A stretch of 64,000 bases of DNA, taken from NCBI RefSeq assembly GCF_020510585.1, contig NZ_CP075190.1:3966001-4030000 (forward strand), given 5' to 3'. The first letter of the stretch is position 1. The number at the start of each line of letters is the position of its first letter. Of the stretch, positions 1 to 9,064 are shown piece after piece. The translations under genes and the position numbers were made by a program. The DNA comes from Ferribacterium limneticum (GTDB taxonomy: Bacteria; Pseudomonadota; Gammaproteobacteria; Burkholderiales; Rhodocyclaceae). Under the pieces are notes generated by a model, which worked only from the letters and a program-made list of their open reading frames with translations, ran no database searches and was not told the DNA's origin.

Positions 1-2
1 CG

Positions 3-455
3 GTTTTTGTCAGCGATTTCGACACGAAAAAATTCAGTCGAATGGTATTGGGGGCCTTGTCGCTCAGTCTGGAAGAGAAAACCCGGATTTTTGACTCCCT
101 CCCCACGCTGTCGCTTTTCCAATGCGATGAACTGGAAAAGGTCTTTACTGACGAAACCAGCTCATTCACCAATCTACCCGACGAGTTTCCAATCGTGCTG
201 CGCCTTTCTGCTGCCAGCGTCATCGGCGCCTATGCATTGGCGCTGCATCGTGGTGCCGGCACCGCCGATGTAGCCGAGGAAACCGCCATGATTCAAGCCA
301 TGGGGAGCGCAAAACGAAAGTCCAGCAAACGCCTGCAGGGATTTCTCAAAACCATGCCCAGACACCAACCCGTCGTGGATTACGTCTACGGCGAAACGCA
401 GCTCCGCCATTCCGGTGCACCGGAAATTCCCGAGTTTCTACGCCAAGGGATTTGA
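3..455 (+). CDS. C-terminal part of an unrecognised protein (5' end outside window)
   Basis: The reading frame is open from the first bases of the window to a TGA at 453-455, so the gene starts upstream and only about 150 C-terminal residues are visible. I recognise no domain. The visible part looks helical, with a basic stretch (AKRKSSKRLQGF) near its end. Its stop overlaps the region just before the next start (ATG 458), so it is probably cotranscribed with the SEDS-PBP gene. Confidence 0.6.
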   Translation, partial: VFVSDFDTKKFSRMVLGALSLSLEEKTRIFDSLPTLSLFQCDELEKVFTDETSSFTNLPDEFPIVLRLSAASVIGAYALALHRGAGTADVAEETAMIQAMGSAKRKSSKRLQGFLKTMPRHQPVVDYVYGETQLRHSGAPEIPEFLRQGI

Positions 456-457
456 CC

Positions 458-3082
458 ATGACTACCTCAACCTTCAAATGGATGGCATCCTTGGCTATCG
501 CCGCAGGCATCACCCTGACAAACCTGTGGATACTCAATCACTTGGTTGGTCACGGACGCCATGGCCTGTTGATCGCCCAAGCCTGGTCAGGCGTCGTAAT
601 TATTCTGGGACTCTGCTACGCAGCGGGACAGTTCCCGAAGCTGCAGGACAACCGCCAGACAACAGCAACCGACCGCCAAACCTGGCTTAAGGCCGCCATC
701 TGGACATTTGTCTGTTCCGGTTTTCCCTGGCTTACCCTCCCCGCCGGCGGTGCCCTCGGCCTTTTTGCGGCCGCCTGCTTTATTGTGCTGATCTGGCGCA
801 CACCCGATGGTGACTCGACCGATAGATTCTGGCGTAGCGCCCTACTTGCCGGACTACTGGGTTTTACTGCGCTGCTTGCCTCGCTTCTCCAAGGTAGCCC
901 GTATCGCCTGGCCCGCCTGATGGCTGATTTCAGCGGCCCACTCGACCTCCTGGGGCGTCATTACGACCATGGCTTGGTTTTGCGCACGTTGTTTGGCGTG
1001 CACCTGCTGGGCGAAGCCAGCAACACGCTACCGGAGCGGATCAATAACCTGATGCTGCTCCGTATTTCCCACTGGCAAGGCGCCCTACCCGCTGCACTGG
1101 TTGCCAGCGCCGTGCTCATGCTTTGGCAACAAATCCATGCCTGGCTAATACGCATCGCCCCTGGGATACATCTCTCGCCAGGTATGAAACGCTTGGGCCT
1201 GGCACTCGTTGCTCTCCACGGTATCTCAGCCCTAGGGAACGTACTCTGGAATTTTGGCCTGACGCGCCAATCCTTCGGGCTGGTGCTACCGCCCCTGACG
1301 ACAAATGCCGCCTGGTGGCTATTGTCGGCATGCCTGACCGGGATCATGTTCCTTGCCTACCGGCAAAACGCTCAGGCGCACGAAATGCAGCCGATCAGCA
1401 CCCATCGAGTCTGGCAAACGGCCGGCGCACTCACCGGTTTCGCTGCGCTTGTGAGCTTTGGTCTGCTGCTCGCCATCGATAGCGCCAAGGATGTTTACGC
1501 CGCCAACCGTGCGCCAGAGGCAAAGCAGATCGTTCGGCGCGGCATCACAGACCGCAACGGCACACCCATTGCCACCTCGACACCAGCGTTCGACCTGTGG
1601 CTCATCCCCAAACAATTCTGGGGAACCTCACCCGCCAACCCTGGGCCATCAACGGCGTCTGCGGAGCCCAACGATCAGCAACGACGTACCCAACTGCTCG
1701 GCGCAATGGCGGAGTGGCCACAGTTACGCACCATCGTTGAAGGCCGGATAAACGGCTATGGCAAATCTGACGAGCAGCAAAAAATCCTCGCCTGGGCCAT
1801 CAAGCCCGAGGTGGCAGAAAAAATTTCCGCTACCGGTTTAAGTGGTCTGAAACTGACCCAACGTCCAGCCAGACATTACCCGCAAGGCGGGCTTTTTGCC
1901 CATCCCTTGGGCTTTGTCTCACTCGCCGCCCCTACCCATGGGCAGGATGGGCTCGAGCTGGCAGAAAACCTGATGCTTCTTCATATGGTAACCAAAAGCG
2001 ATGCCGATGATCCGCCTCCGCTGCAAACCACGCTCGACCCCGAAATTCAGCATGCTGCAATCACCGCGCTCAACGAAGGCATTGCCAGCCATGGCGCTAA
2101 GGGTGGCGCTGCTGTCGTCATCGAGGCCAGCACTGGAAAAATCCGGGCCATGGTCAGTTCGCCCGGGTTCGATGCCAATTACGACAGCAGCTACCGCAAT
2201 CCGTACCAGCCTGAGCGCATCCTAAATCGGGCACGCGGCATTAATTTTCCGGTCGGCAGCCTGCTGACGCCTTTGCTGGCTGCACATATGATCGAAACCG
2301 GTCGAATGAAACCCGCCACGACGATTAGCATCGGCCACAAGCTGAACATTGGCAAAACCACCATCGTAGACGTCTCGCCGAACGATACCCTCACCCTGAC
2401 CGAGATCGTCACCAAGTCGTCCAACATCGGCCAAGCCAAATTGGCGCTCTCGCTGCCGCTGGCTGAATTACGCGATGTCACACGGCATCTGGGCATTGGC
2501 GAACCGCTACACATCCGCGGCCTCATCGGCAACATGGACTACGAATCGATCAAGTGGTCGAACTGGACGCCGCAGATGCATGCGCAACCGGGGCTGCACA
2601 TCACCACCAATCTGCTGCAAGCCATGCGCGCTTATCTGCCACTTGCCAACGGCGGCAAACTGGAACACCTCAGCTTGATCGAGTCGTCAACCCCAGGGCG
2701 AGGACATTCGACGCGAATACTGTCGGAAAGCACGGTCAAAACCATGCGCGACATTCTCAACTCCGCCGCTGGTCCAACGGGAACAGCGCCACTGGCGCAA
2801 GTGCCCGGCGTCATGGTTGCAGGCAAAACGGGCACCACCATCGCCAGCAACGGACACCCGGTCACTGCCTTCATCGGCATGGCCCCGGCTGAACAACCTC
2901 GCTACTTGATTGGGGTCCTGCTCGAATTCCCCGACAACCAAATCAAGCTGGCCGGCAACACGGCGGCACCGGTTTTTGCCAGATTGGTCGAGAAAATCAT
3001 CGAGTCCGAAAAAGCTCAGACGACACCCGAACCTGATCGCCAGTTCGCCCGCCTGGCGTCGACCGAACCCGCAAATACCTGA
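458..3082 (+). CDS. Polytopic SEDS-like / penicillin-binding protein fusion, transpeptidase motif degenerate
   Basis: 874 residues. The first ~340 residues hold many hydrophobic segments; the last of these (around GLVLPPLTTNAAWWLL) resembles the LP-rich C-terminal region of FtsW/RodA (SEDS) glycosyltransferases. A periplasmic class-B PBP-like half follows. Its transpeptidase motifs are S601-x-x-T604 (GSLLTP) where active enzymes have SxxK, then SSN at 654-656 and KTG at 790-792. The general-base lysine is therefore replaced by threonine, so transpeptidation may be lost. ATG 458 is preferred over an upstream TTG because AAGGGA lies 7-8 nt before it. In actinobacteria separate rodA and pbpA genes sit side by side next to kinase/phosphatase genes; here both functions appear in one chain. 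The PBP assignment is firm; the SEDS assignment is an inference from hydropathy and one motif. Confidence 0.75.
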   Translation: MTTSTFKWMASLAIAAGITLTNLWILNHLVGHGRHGLLIAQAWSGVVIILGLCYAAGQFPKLQDNRQTTATDRQTWLKAAIWTFVCSGFPWLTLPAGGALGLFAAACFIVLIWRTPDGDSTDRFWRSALLAGLLGFTALLASLLQGSPYRLARLMADFSGPLDLLGRHYDHGLVLRTLFGVHLLGEASNTLPERINNLMLLRISHWQGALPAALVASAVLMLWQQIHAWLIRIAPGIHLSPGMKRLGLALVALHGISALGNVLWNFGLTRQSFGLVLPPLTTNAAWWLLSACLTGIMFLAYRQNAQAHEMQPISTHRVWQTAGALTGFAALVSFGLLLAIDSAKDVYAANRAPEAKQIVRRGITDRNGTPIATSTPAFDLWLIPKQFWGTSPANPGPSTASAEPNDQQRRTQLLGAMAEWPQLRTIVEGRINGYGKSDEQQKILAWAIKPEVAEKISATGLSGLKLTQRPARHYPQGGLFAHPLGFVSLAAPTHGQDGLELAENLMLLHMVTKSDADDPPPLQTTLDPEIQHAAITALNEGIASHGAKGGAAVVIEASTGKIRAMVSSPGFDANYDSSYRNPYQPERILNRARGINFPVGSLLTPLLAAHMIETGRMKPATTISIGHKLNIGKTTIVDVSPNDTLTLTEIVTKSSNIGQAKLALSLPLAELRDVTRHLGIGEPLHIRGLIGNMDYESIKWSNWTPQMHAQPGLHITTNLLQAMRAYLPLANGGKLEHLSLIESSTPGRGHSTRILSESTVKTMRDILNSAAGPTGTAPLAQVPGVMVAGKTGTTIASNGHPVTAFIGMAPAEQPRYLIGVLLEFPDNQIKLAGNTAAPVFARLVEKIIESEKAQTTPEPDRQFARLASTEPANT

Positions 3083-3094
3083 CCGGAGAACAAA

Positions 3095-3481
3095 ATGGAT
3101 TCAATTCTGACCGACCAGATCGAATGGCTCATTTCCGGCAACATGGAAGGCCTCCGTTTCAAGCGCCAACTCCTGTTACTAACCGGTTGCCTTGCCGATG
3201 GCGCACCACCGGAGAATATCGGCGAGGAACTTTCGCGGCTGACCCAACGCATTGCCAGCGAAGAGGTGTTTCATGCGCTGCTCGATTCGCTGAATGCTTA
3301 CATCCGCAACAAGGATAAGGAGCAGACGAATCTCGACATGAGCGGACTGATCGCCCAGCTTGAAGCCTCTCGCGAGGAACTCAAGCAATGCCAACCCGCA
3401 AACACCACACTGATCCTTTGCTGGGTACTGGGTAAAGCCAAGGAACGGAGACTGCTGGGCAAGATTCGGGGGCAACGATGA
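3095..3481 (+). CDS. Small protein of unknown function
   Basis: 128 residues, mostly helical and charged, with no signal peptide or membrane segment apart from a weakly hydrophobic stretch (NTTLILCWVLG). I recognise no family. It starts 12 nt after the SEDS-PBP stop, with GGAG shortly before its ATG, and ends in an ATGA overlap with the next gene. This makes it a middle gene of the same operon. Confidence 0.6.
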   Translation: MDSILTDQIEWLISGNMEGLRFKRQLLLLTGCLADGAPPENIGEELSRLTQRIASEEVFHALLDSLNAYIRNKDKEQTNLDMSGLIAQLEASREELKQCQPANTTLILCWVLGKAKERRLLGKIRGQR

Positions 3482-4230
3482 GCGAACTGCAAATTGGCAC
3501 TCCCCAATCTTGGCGCCAGGGAGAGGTACTGCCCGGCGATGGCATCATTCCCACCCTTGTCGTGATACCGCCCGGAGAGTTCATCATGGGAGCCCCCGAA
3601 ACAGAAGCCGACTCAAATGACAGCGAGCGTCCTCAGCACCGGGTCAAGATCGACTACTGGCTGGCAGTGGGTCGTTATCCGGTAACACAGTATGAGTGGT
3701 TGGCGGTGATGGGGAGCAACCCCAGTAAACATCAACGTGGCCTTGACCACCCGGTCGACAATGTTTGCTGGAACGACGTTCAGACCTATCTCAATGCGCT
3801 GAATGAAAAAACAGGCCATCAGTACGGCTTTCGCATGCTCTCGGAATCGGAATGGGAATATGCCTGCAGGGGAGGAACTAGCACCCGCTTCAGTACAGGT
3901 GATGAAATCACGACAGATCAAGCTTGTTTTGATTTCAGCCATGGTCAAGGCACCTGCCCCGTTGGTTGTTTCTCACCCAATGCCTTTGGGTTACATGACA
4001 TGCACGGAAATGTCTTCGAGTGGGTGGAAGACCCATGGGCCAGAACACATAATGGAGCGCCGACCGATGGCAGTGCTCGCGGCCTGCCCAGTTATGAATG
4101 TGTGAGACAGCTCCGGGGTGGCGGTTGGGTCATTAGTTCGCGTGAGCTTCGGTCTGCCGCACGAAAGCAAAGCTGGCCGGATTTCAAAACCGGGTTTTAT
4201 GGTTTCCGGATTGCGCGAACGCTACCGTGA
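3478..4230 (+). CDS. SUMF1 / FGE-sulfatase-fold protein
   Basis: 250 residues spanning one formylglycine-generating-enzyme-like (SUMF1, C-lectin-type) domain. Family signatures visible in order are IPPGEFIMGAPETEAD, YPVTQYEWLAV, FRMLSESEWEYACRGG, FGLHDMHGNVFEWVED, LRGGGWV and GFRIAR at the C-terminus. The active-site cysteine pair of true FGE lies just after the RGGxW motif; no cysteines are present there, so sulfatase activation is unlikely. A ligand-binding or accessory role, as in many SUMF1-domain proteins, fits better. Its start overlaps the previous stop (ATGA). Confidence 0.85.
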   Translation: MSELQIGTPQSWRQGEVLPGDGIIPTLVVIPPGEFIMGAPETEADSNDSERPQHRVKIDYWLAVGRYPVTQYEWLAVMGSNPSKHQRGLDHPVDNVCWNDVQTYLNALNEKTGHQYGFRMLSESEWEYACRGGTSTRFSTGDEITTDQACFDFSHGQGTCPVGCFSPNAFGLHDMHGNVFEWVEDPWARTHNGAPTDGSARGLPSYECVRQLRGGGWVISSRELRSAARKQSWPDFKTGFYGFRIARTLP

Positions 4231-4287
4231 CACATCCAAGTCACACACAAAGTCGGACTCTGCATATAAACATGCATTAACCACCTT

Positions 4288-5255
4288 ATGACCATTTACC
4301 CTCAGTCTGAACCTGCAGCAAAGCCCAAACTGATCTTTTGCTTCGTTGTCAGCCCAAAGAGCTACAAGCCGCTGAAAAAAGCATTACTCGGGCGCGTCAA
4401 CAAGCTGATCACGCTCCTCTCCCCGGAGCCGGGGCAGCGTGCTGTCAGTCTTGGCCAAGTCATCTGGCGAGCCTTGCGCCCCGAATGGCGCCTCGCCCGC
4501 TACGCCCACCAATCGCTCATCATGGAAGTCACCCAAGGAAACGGGTTTTCGACCACAGAATGCGGTTTCTATGCCTACCTCGCCAACGAGCGTCTGATAG
4601 AACAAGGATTCCGCGACATGGCAGCCTCCGACGAGCGAATCATGTTTTGCATCGCGGCCCCGGATACGGAATGTCTGGAACAGGCCGTCAACCCCCATCT
4701 CGATGCGAATTCTGCGATGGTGGTGAATTTGGCTACCACGACATCCACATTCCCTGGGATGCCCTAGCGCTTGACCATCCCTCACCGAAATTCGGAGATG
4801 AAACTGAGCGGCGACAGGTTGAATTCCTCCAGAATCGCGAGCACCTAGATGCCATCAATCGCTTATTGGATGCACTATCCCCATGCATCGACCTCATCGA
4901 TAGCGAAGCAACCAGCACCTTCACCCCAGTGCTTGAGAGCGGTAGCAATCTCCACATGCTGCTCTCCCGCCTCGCTGAGATTGCGACATTGTATAAACCG
5001 CGTATCGACAGGGAATTTATTCTGGTTCGCCTACAACACGACCTGCCGATTATTGATTTTCCCAACTTGCTTGCAACCCGAGTCGAAGCTTCCGGGGACG
5101 ATAGACCTTCGTTCGTCATCGTGGAAAACAGCAGGGCTCAGCACCCGAAAGATCGGGCCGAGTGGTCGGAATCTGTTCATGCAGCTCATAGCCATGCGCT
5201 CGATAAGTATTTGGATTGGGAGGCCATTTTCCAGCGATACTTCGGGGCTAAATGA
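4288..5255 (+). pseudogene. Frameshifted relative of the next gene
   Basis: Two reading frames together make one protein. Frame one starts at ATG 4288 (MTIYPQSEP...) and runs sensibly to about 4725 (DANSAMVV). The continuation is in the frame one base back (EFGYHDIHIPWDALAL...) and runs to 5255 (RYFGAK). The second part matches the C-terminal half of the neighbouring 5369-6430 protein: both have an IPW motif, then a helical block around HLDAINRLLDAL / HIRALTHLIDSL, then a final LDKYLDWEAIF / LQKYDEWENIF block. A one-base deletion or a sequencing error near 4690-4725 explains the break. Function is unknown. Confidence 0.6.
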
Positions 5256-5292
5256 TGCGCGCCAACAAACTTAGCGGTTCAGCACGCAATCG

Positions 5293-5325
5293 AGCCATCC
5301 TAAACTGCCTCTCGCTGGGATGGCT
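5293..5325. terminator. Hairpin between two related genes
   Basis: Perfect 8-bp arms AGCCATCC (5293-5300) and GGATGGCT (5318-5325) flank a 17-nt loop. There is no clear T-run, so it is only a weak candidate terminator for the frameshifted gene upstream. Confidence 0.3.
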
Positions 5326-5368
5326 TCGCGCAATCCAGTTTTAACATTGCTTGCAGGAAAATTGACGA

Positions 5369-6430
5369 ATGGAAATTCGGAAAATTGAAGGAGGCTTAAT
5401 TGTCGCCACGTCGAATGAGGCACCAACGGAAGGTATTGTTAGGACTCCATCTACCCTGGTTGGGGTTCTTGGGCCTGACAACCAATGGGTGCTGATGCCG
5501 CAATGGCGCGATGTGCTGAGTGAGCATGCCGGATACTTTTTGGTTCAGGAGCAGAGTGGGCGCTGGGGTGTGGTTTCGCCTGACGGTGTCTCGCTAACCC
5601 CATTTACCTTCCGCCGCGACAAGCCCGCGGCTGATGAATCGATCAAGGCACAGCTATTTATACAGCATTTTTTGTGGTGGCAATATCGATCTATGCAGTG
5701 GTCTATCGAGGCCGCGCGTTCCGGCACCCTCGCTATTTTCGAAGGCAAAATAGCGAAGTCACATTCGGATCAGATGGTGTTCTGGCCATGGGGGATGAAC
5801 TTGGAAGAACAGATCGTAGTCACCGATCCCAGCGGGAAATATCGATTGGATGACGCAGCGAGCTACATTTGGGAATCCTCGACCAGCCCACGCCAATACG
5901 GCTTCTATACGCTGAAATTTTGCCCCATCAAGCGATCTGGAAGCATCTGTGAGGATGCCATTCCGATTCCCTGGGCTGCTGTCTCCTTAGTCTTAGCGGA
6001 TCCGCAAATTTTTGATGACCGCGGACTTTATGAGAGGCTGGTGGTTGATCAACATATCCGAGCACTCACGCACCTGATCGATAGTTTGGTGATGCTTTCA
6101 GATGGGCTACATGAATGTGCGATCGACAATTCAGGAACGCCAACTATCGCTGATAGTGCTCTGGACGCCCGGATTGTTTCGGAAACGATGCGGGGCATTG
6201 CCATGAACTTGGTTGTTCTGATCAAGATCCCCAGAGCCTCTGGCGACCTCAAGAACTTTACTGATCAGCTACCCGATGCACTCTCAAAGTGCGCGTTTCG
6301 GACTATCAAGGAACACTGGCCGAACGGGATCATTCCGGAGATGAGCTTGCGGAAGCCCCTTGACGATGCGCTTCAGAAATACGACGAATGGGAGAATATA
6401 TTTCTGGGCATGGTAATGACAGCCCGCTAA
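5369..6430 (+). CDS. Unknown protein, paralogue of the frameshifted gene
   Basis: 353 residues. The N-terminal part contains SGRWGVVSPDGVSL, which resembles a WG-type repeat. The C-terminal half shares with the preceding disrupted gene an IPW motif, a helical HxxAxxxLIDSL block and a terminal YDEWENIF motif. No signal peptide or membrane helix is visible, so it is probably cytosolic. Tandem diverged copies beside a SUMF1-domain gene could be effector-associated or immunity-like genes, but nothing here proves that. Confidence 0.6.
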   Translation: MEIRKIEGGLIVATSNEAPTEGIVRTPSTLVGVLGPDNQWVLMPQWRDVLSEHAGYFLVQEQSGRWGVVSPDGVSLTPFTFRRDKPAADESIKAQLFIQHFLWWQYRSMQWSIEAARSGTLAIFEGKIAKSHSDQMVFWPWGMNLEEQIVVTDPSGKYRLDDAASYIWESSTSPRQYGFYTLKFCPIKRSGSICEDAIPIPWAAVSLVLADPQIFDDRGLYERLVVDQHIRALTHLIDSLVMLSDGLHECAIDNSGTPTIADSALDARIVSETMRGIAMNLVVLIKIPRASGDLKNFTDQLPDALSKCAFRTIKEHWPNGIIPEMSLRKPLDDALQKYDEWENIFLGMVMTAR

Positions 6431-6457
6431 TAACGCTCAGCCCAGCATAGACAACTG

Positions 6458-7654
6458 CTAACCCAAGTTAGTGAAGGTACCTTCTCGCAAATCAATCTGC
6501 CTCCTAATTATCATAAACTGTCTTAGTATAAAATCTGGGATATTTTTTGCAGTGAATATTCCAGCACTCTCCCAAAAACGGATTCCACGCAAACGAGCGA
6601 TGAACTCATTATCATCACGGATGCCGACGAGATCGATATTATTGATTCTCAAAATCACTGTCGGAACACAGAAAAAATCTGCCCCAACTGAGACACCGGT
6701 AGCCATCTGCAAGTGAGCACGTTTATGAGTCTGCATACCGGAATTCATATTCTCAGACAGAGGCGGCTCACTAAGTAGGTAGTCACGAAAAATCGTAAGT
6801 TGGAATGCGCAAGTTACAGCGTTAAACGAATGGCAAATGATATTGTGCGATTTCTTGACCAAATACCCGAAATGAATGTCAGTAGCACTAGGAGCAGCGA
6901 GGAGGTTGTGCGATTGGTTCGACATGTCGACGTCGTCGTCGGGGGCAACACGATGCACTTCAACCGTGCGTAAAACGTCGAATCCAGCACAATTCCGGTT
7001 ATCAATTTCCGGCAATTCGTTGCATGGATAATCGGTAACCAAAGCCACACCAAAAATTCCAACAACATATCGCCCAGGATAAATGGCACTCGGTCTAAAG
7101 ATCTGGAAGACCCCAGGGGCGTGTAAACGTAGACTTCCCCGTGTGGTGGCCCCACTTCTCAACTGCTGCTCCAACTGGCGACCGTATTCGTGCACATACC
7201 TAAGGGCATGCGGTTGGCCGGAATTTGGACTCCAAAACTCTTGTTGTATGGACGCCCATGCTAATTTTTTAATCGTATCAGACGAGAAGGGACAGGGCGC
7301 TCCCGGCTCAGACAGCCATCGGGAAATGGCAGGATGCTGTTTTAACTCTGACTCCCCATCGGCCAGCACAGGTAGCCAGACACAATCGCTCCCCATCGGC
7401 CAGGCCACACTCCATGTCTTTATGGCAGATATAGTAGCCCGCTTATTAGAAGACTTTCTCAAACAGTGGCGTACTGCTTTGGCCAATTCGCGAAAGGAAC
7501 TCTGCACCATTCGGCCCTCAGCAATCCCTCCGATTTCCGCCATGAGTACACGGCACTCCGAATTTGTTTCGGCGTTGTGACGGGCCTGCGCCCAGATTTC
7601 GTTTGGATCACTCCCCATAATGAGGGGCATGGAATTTCTTGAGGATGGTCTCAT
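6458..7654 (-). CDS. Unrecognised 398-residue protein
   Basis: The start is placed at ATG 7654 because GGAG lies 6 nt before it; upstream in-frame starts lack a ribosome binding site. Composition is that of a folded soluble protein with no obvious domain, membrane helix or signal peptide. The middle contains an aromatic-rich stretch (RPSAIYPGRYVVGIFGVALV). It is the only gene on this strand between the plus-strand cluster and the 73-residue gene, and converges on the 5369-6430 gene with only 27 nt between the stops. Function unknown. Confidence 0.5.
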   Translation of the reverse strand: MRPSSRNSMPLIMGSDPNEIWAQARHNAETNSECRVLMAEIGGIAEGRMVQSSFRELAKAVRHCLRKSSNKRATISAIKTWSVAWPMGSDCVWLPVLADGESELKQHPAISRWLSEPGAPCPFSSDTIKKLAWASIQQEFWSPNSGQPHALRYVHEYGRQLEQQLRSGATTRGSLRLHAPGVFQIFRPSAIYPGRYVVGIFGVALVTDYPCNELPEIDNRNCAGFDVLRTVEVHRVAPDDDVDMSNQSHNLLAAPSATDIHFGYLVKKSHNIICHSFNAVTCAFQLTIFRDYLLSEPPLSENMNSGMQTHKRAHLQMATGVSVGADFFCVPTVILRINNIDLVGIRDDNEFIARLRGIRFWESAGIFTAKNIPDFILRQFMIIRRQIDLREGTFTNLG

Positions 7655-7753
7655 TGATATCTCCATCTGAGTAAGCACCAATATGCAAGCGCGCGAACTG
7701 CCATCGAATGACCAATTTTTAAATCGAGAACGGCGACAGATGCGCTCGTGGAA

Positions 7754-7975
7754 TTATTCCAGCACAAGTTCGCGCATCCCATTTCGCATAGAAATACCTA
7801 GCGCATACCCATCTTGATAACCGCAAACGTAGGAGTCCGTGTTCGTTCCGGGTAGCCACGTCAGCGGGCTGGTCAGCATACGCAGTTCCCAGTCAGCACG
7901 CCTGCGCTGACCAGCGAAGCCGTGCTGGATGCCCCGGTTGTGCCCCGAACGGTATATATCGAATATTTTCGCCAT
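7754..7975 (-). CDS. Small protein with GxxxG-rich ends
   Basis: 73 residues starting at ATG 7975, with GAGG about 8 nt upstream. Two spaced glycine/aromatic motifs, GHNRGIQHGFAGQRR near the N-terminus and CGYQDGYALGI near the C-terminus, suggest a repeated short helical element. No known family comes to mind. It lies downstream of the vWA operon on the same strand, separated from it by a 305-base gap. Confidence 0.45.
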   Translation of the reverse strand: MAKIFDIYRSGHNRGIQHGFAGQRRRADWELRMLTSPLTWLPGTNTDSYVCGYQDGYALGISMRNGMRELVLE

Positions 7976-8280
7976 TTCAATTACCTCAGCTATCTGCCTG
8001 AGTTTTGTTGCCGAAATAACCCAAGCTGCTCCATCACAATTCGGCTTTGATGCAGGGTGATTGCCTCAATCCTCTGAAAAACACATCACCAGTCCAACGG
8101 GGGAATATGAATTGCATCTCCGCCATTAGCCATAGACAAAATGCTTTCTTGATAAGACACGATCGATTCCTTTTTGGGATTACGACGTTATTTTGAGGAG
8201 CCGAAAAACCTATCAACTAGTATTCGGTGGGGCATGAACAGGCTTTTCGGCATCTCTCTACTTAATGTCAGCATCGAGAA
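7976..8280. other. 305-base intergenic stretch
   Basis: Between the vWA stop and the 73-residue gene I see no supported gene. Possible frames here lack a ribosome binding site and have biased composition. It probably contains the promoter or leader of the 73-residue gene. Confidence 0.4.
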
Positions 8281-9045
8281 TCAGAAGATGGGTACCGTGC
8301 GGCCGTAGTGAACCAACAGCCCACCCTGCCCCTCGATTACCCCCCGCCAGAACGACTCAAACATGGCGTATTTCCTGCTGTCCTCCCCCCCCGCACCGAC
8401 GATGATTACTTCCGTACTGTTCAAGTCGGGCAGGAGATTTTGCTGCTTGCGGCGGGCTACGATCGTTTTCGCTTGAGCGAGGCTAACCCGGGTGAGGTCA
8501 AATTCACGATTTTGCTCAATTCCATCAGTCATCATCATGATGCGCAGGCGCATGCCCGCCTTCCTGGCGCTATCGATGGTTGGTTTCAGAGCGCCGAGGG
8601 TATCGAGGATATAAGTGCCGTTACCGGGGCTGGTAGTACCGATCAGGCTAGAAGCGGTTTCCTGGAGGCGTGAGCGAGCAGCTGTGGTCGCCCGTTCATC
8701 GTCAAAACGCCGGCCGCTACGGGGCGGCAGGCTGATGTCGGCTGTTGTCCTAAACTGGCTGATGGGCAGCCCCGAAATATCCGCAACAACCGAGCGATCA
8801 CCGAAGGTCAGATCGGCAGCCGCCTTGTCGATCGCCTGTGTATACAACCGCTGATCGTCCTTTGTGATCGAGCCGGTCCGGTCGATCAGGAAGACGGTCA
8901 GGCGGGGAGGCGGAGGAGTGCGGCCCAATACTTTGTCTACCAGGTTGCCCAGGCCCGCCTGGGCCAGCATAGAGTGGGTAAGAAGAAGGGCGACAACCAG
9001 AGTCGTGGAAACCATCTGGAAGAGCTTCTGGAACATAGTTTTCAT
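8281..9045 (-). CDS. Secreted or membrane-anchored von Willebrand factor A protein
   Basis: 254 residues from ATG 9045, chosen because it gives a clean N-terminal signal segment (TTLVVALLLTHSMLAQA) with GGA upstream; longer forms would bury it. After a PPPP linker comes a vWA domain: FLIDRTGS carries MIDAS residues D55, T57 and S59, and MMTDGIE supplies the later MIDAS aspartate. Metal-dependent adhesion or assembly in the periplasm is the likely role. It lies 19 nt downstream of the membrane-protein gene 9065-10117, so the two products probably act together. Confidence 0.75.
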   Translation of the reverse strand: MKTMFQKLFQMVSTTLVVALLLTHSMLAQAGLGNLVDKVLGRTPPPPRLTVFLIDRTGSITKDDQRLYTQAIDKAAADLTFGDRSVVADISGLPISQFRTTADISLPPRSGRRFDDERATTAARSRLQETASSLIGTTSPGNGTYILDTLGALKPTIDSARKAGMRLRIMMMTDGIEQNREFDLTRVSLAQAKTIVARRKQQNLLPDLNSTEVIIVGAGGEDSRKYAMFESFWRGVIEGQGGLLVHYGRTVPIF

Positions 9046-9064
9046 GATGAATATTCCTTTAGTC

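Noticed and set aside
8034..8216. Minus-strand 60-codon frame
   Set aside because: TTG start without a ribosome binding site and implausible composition.
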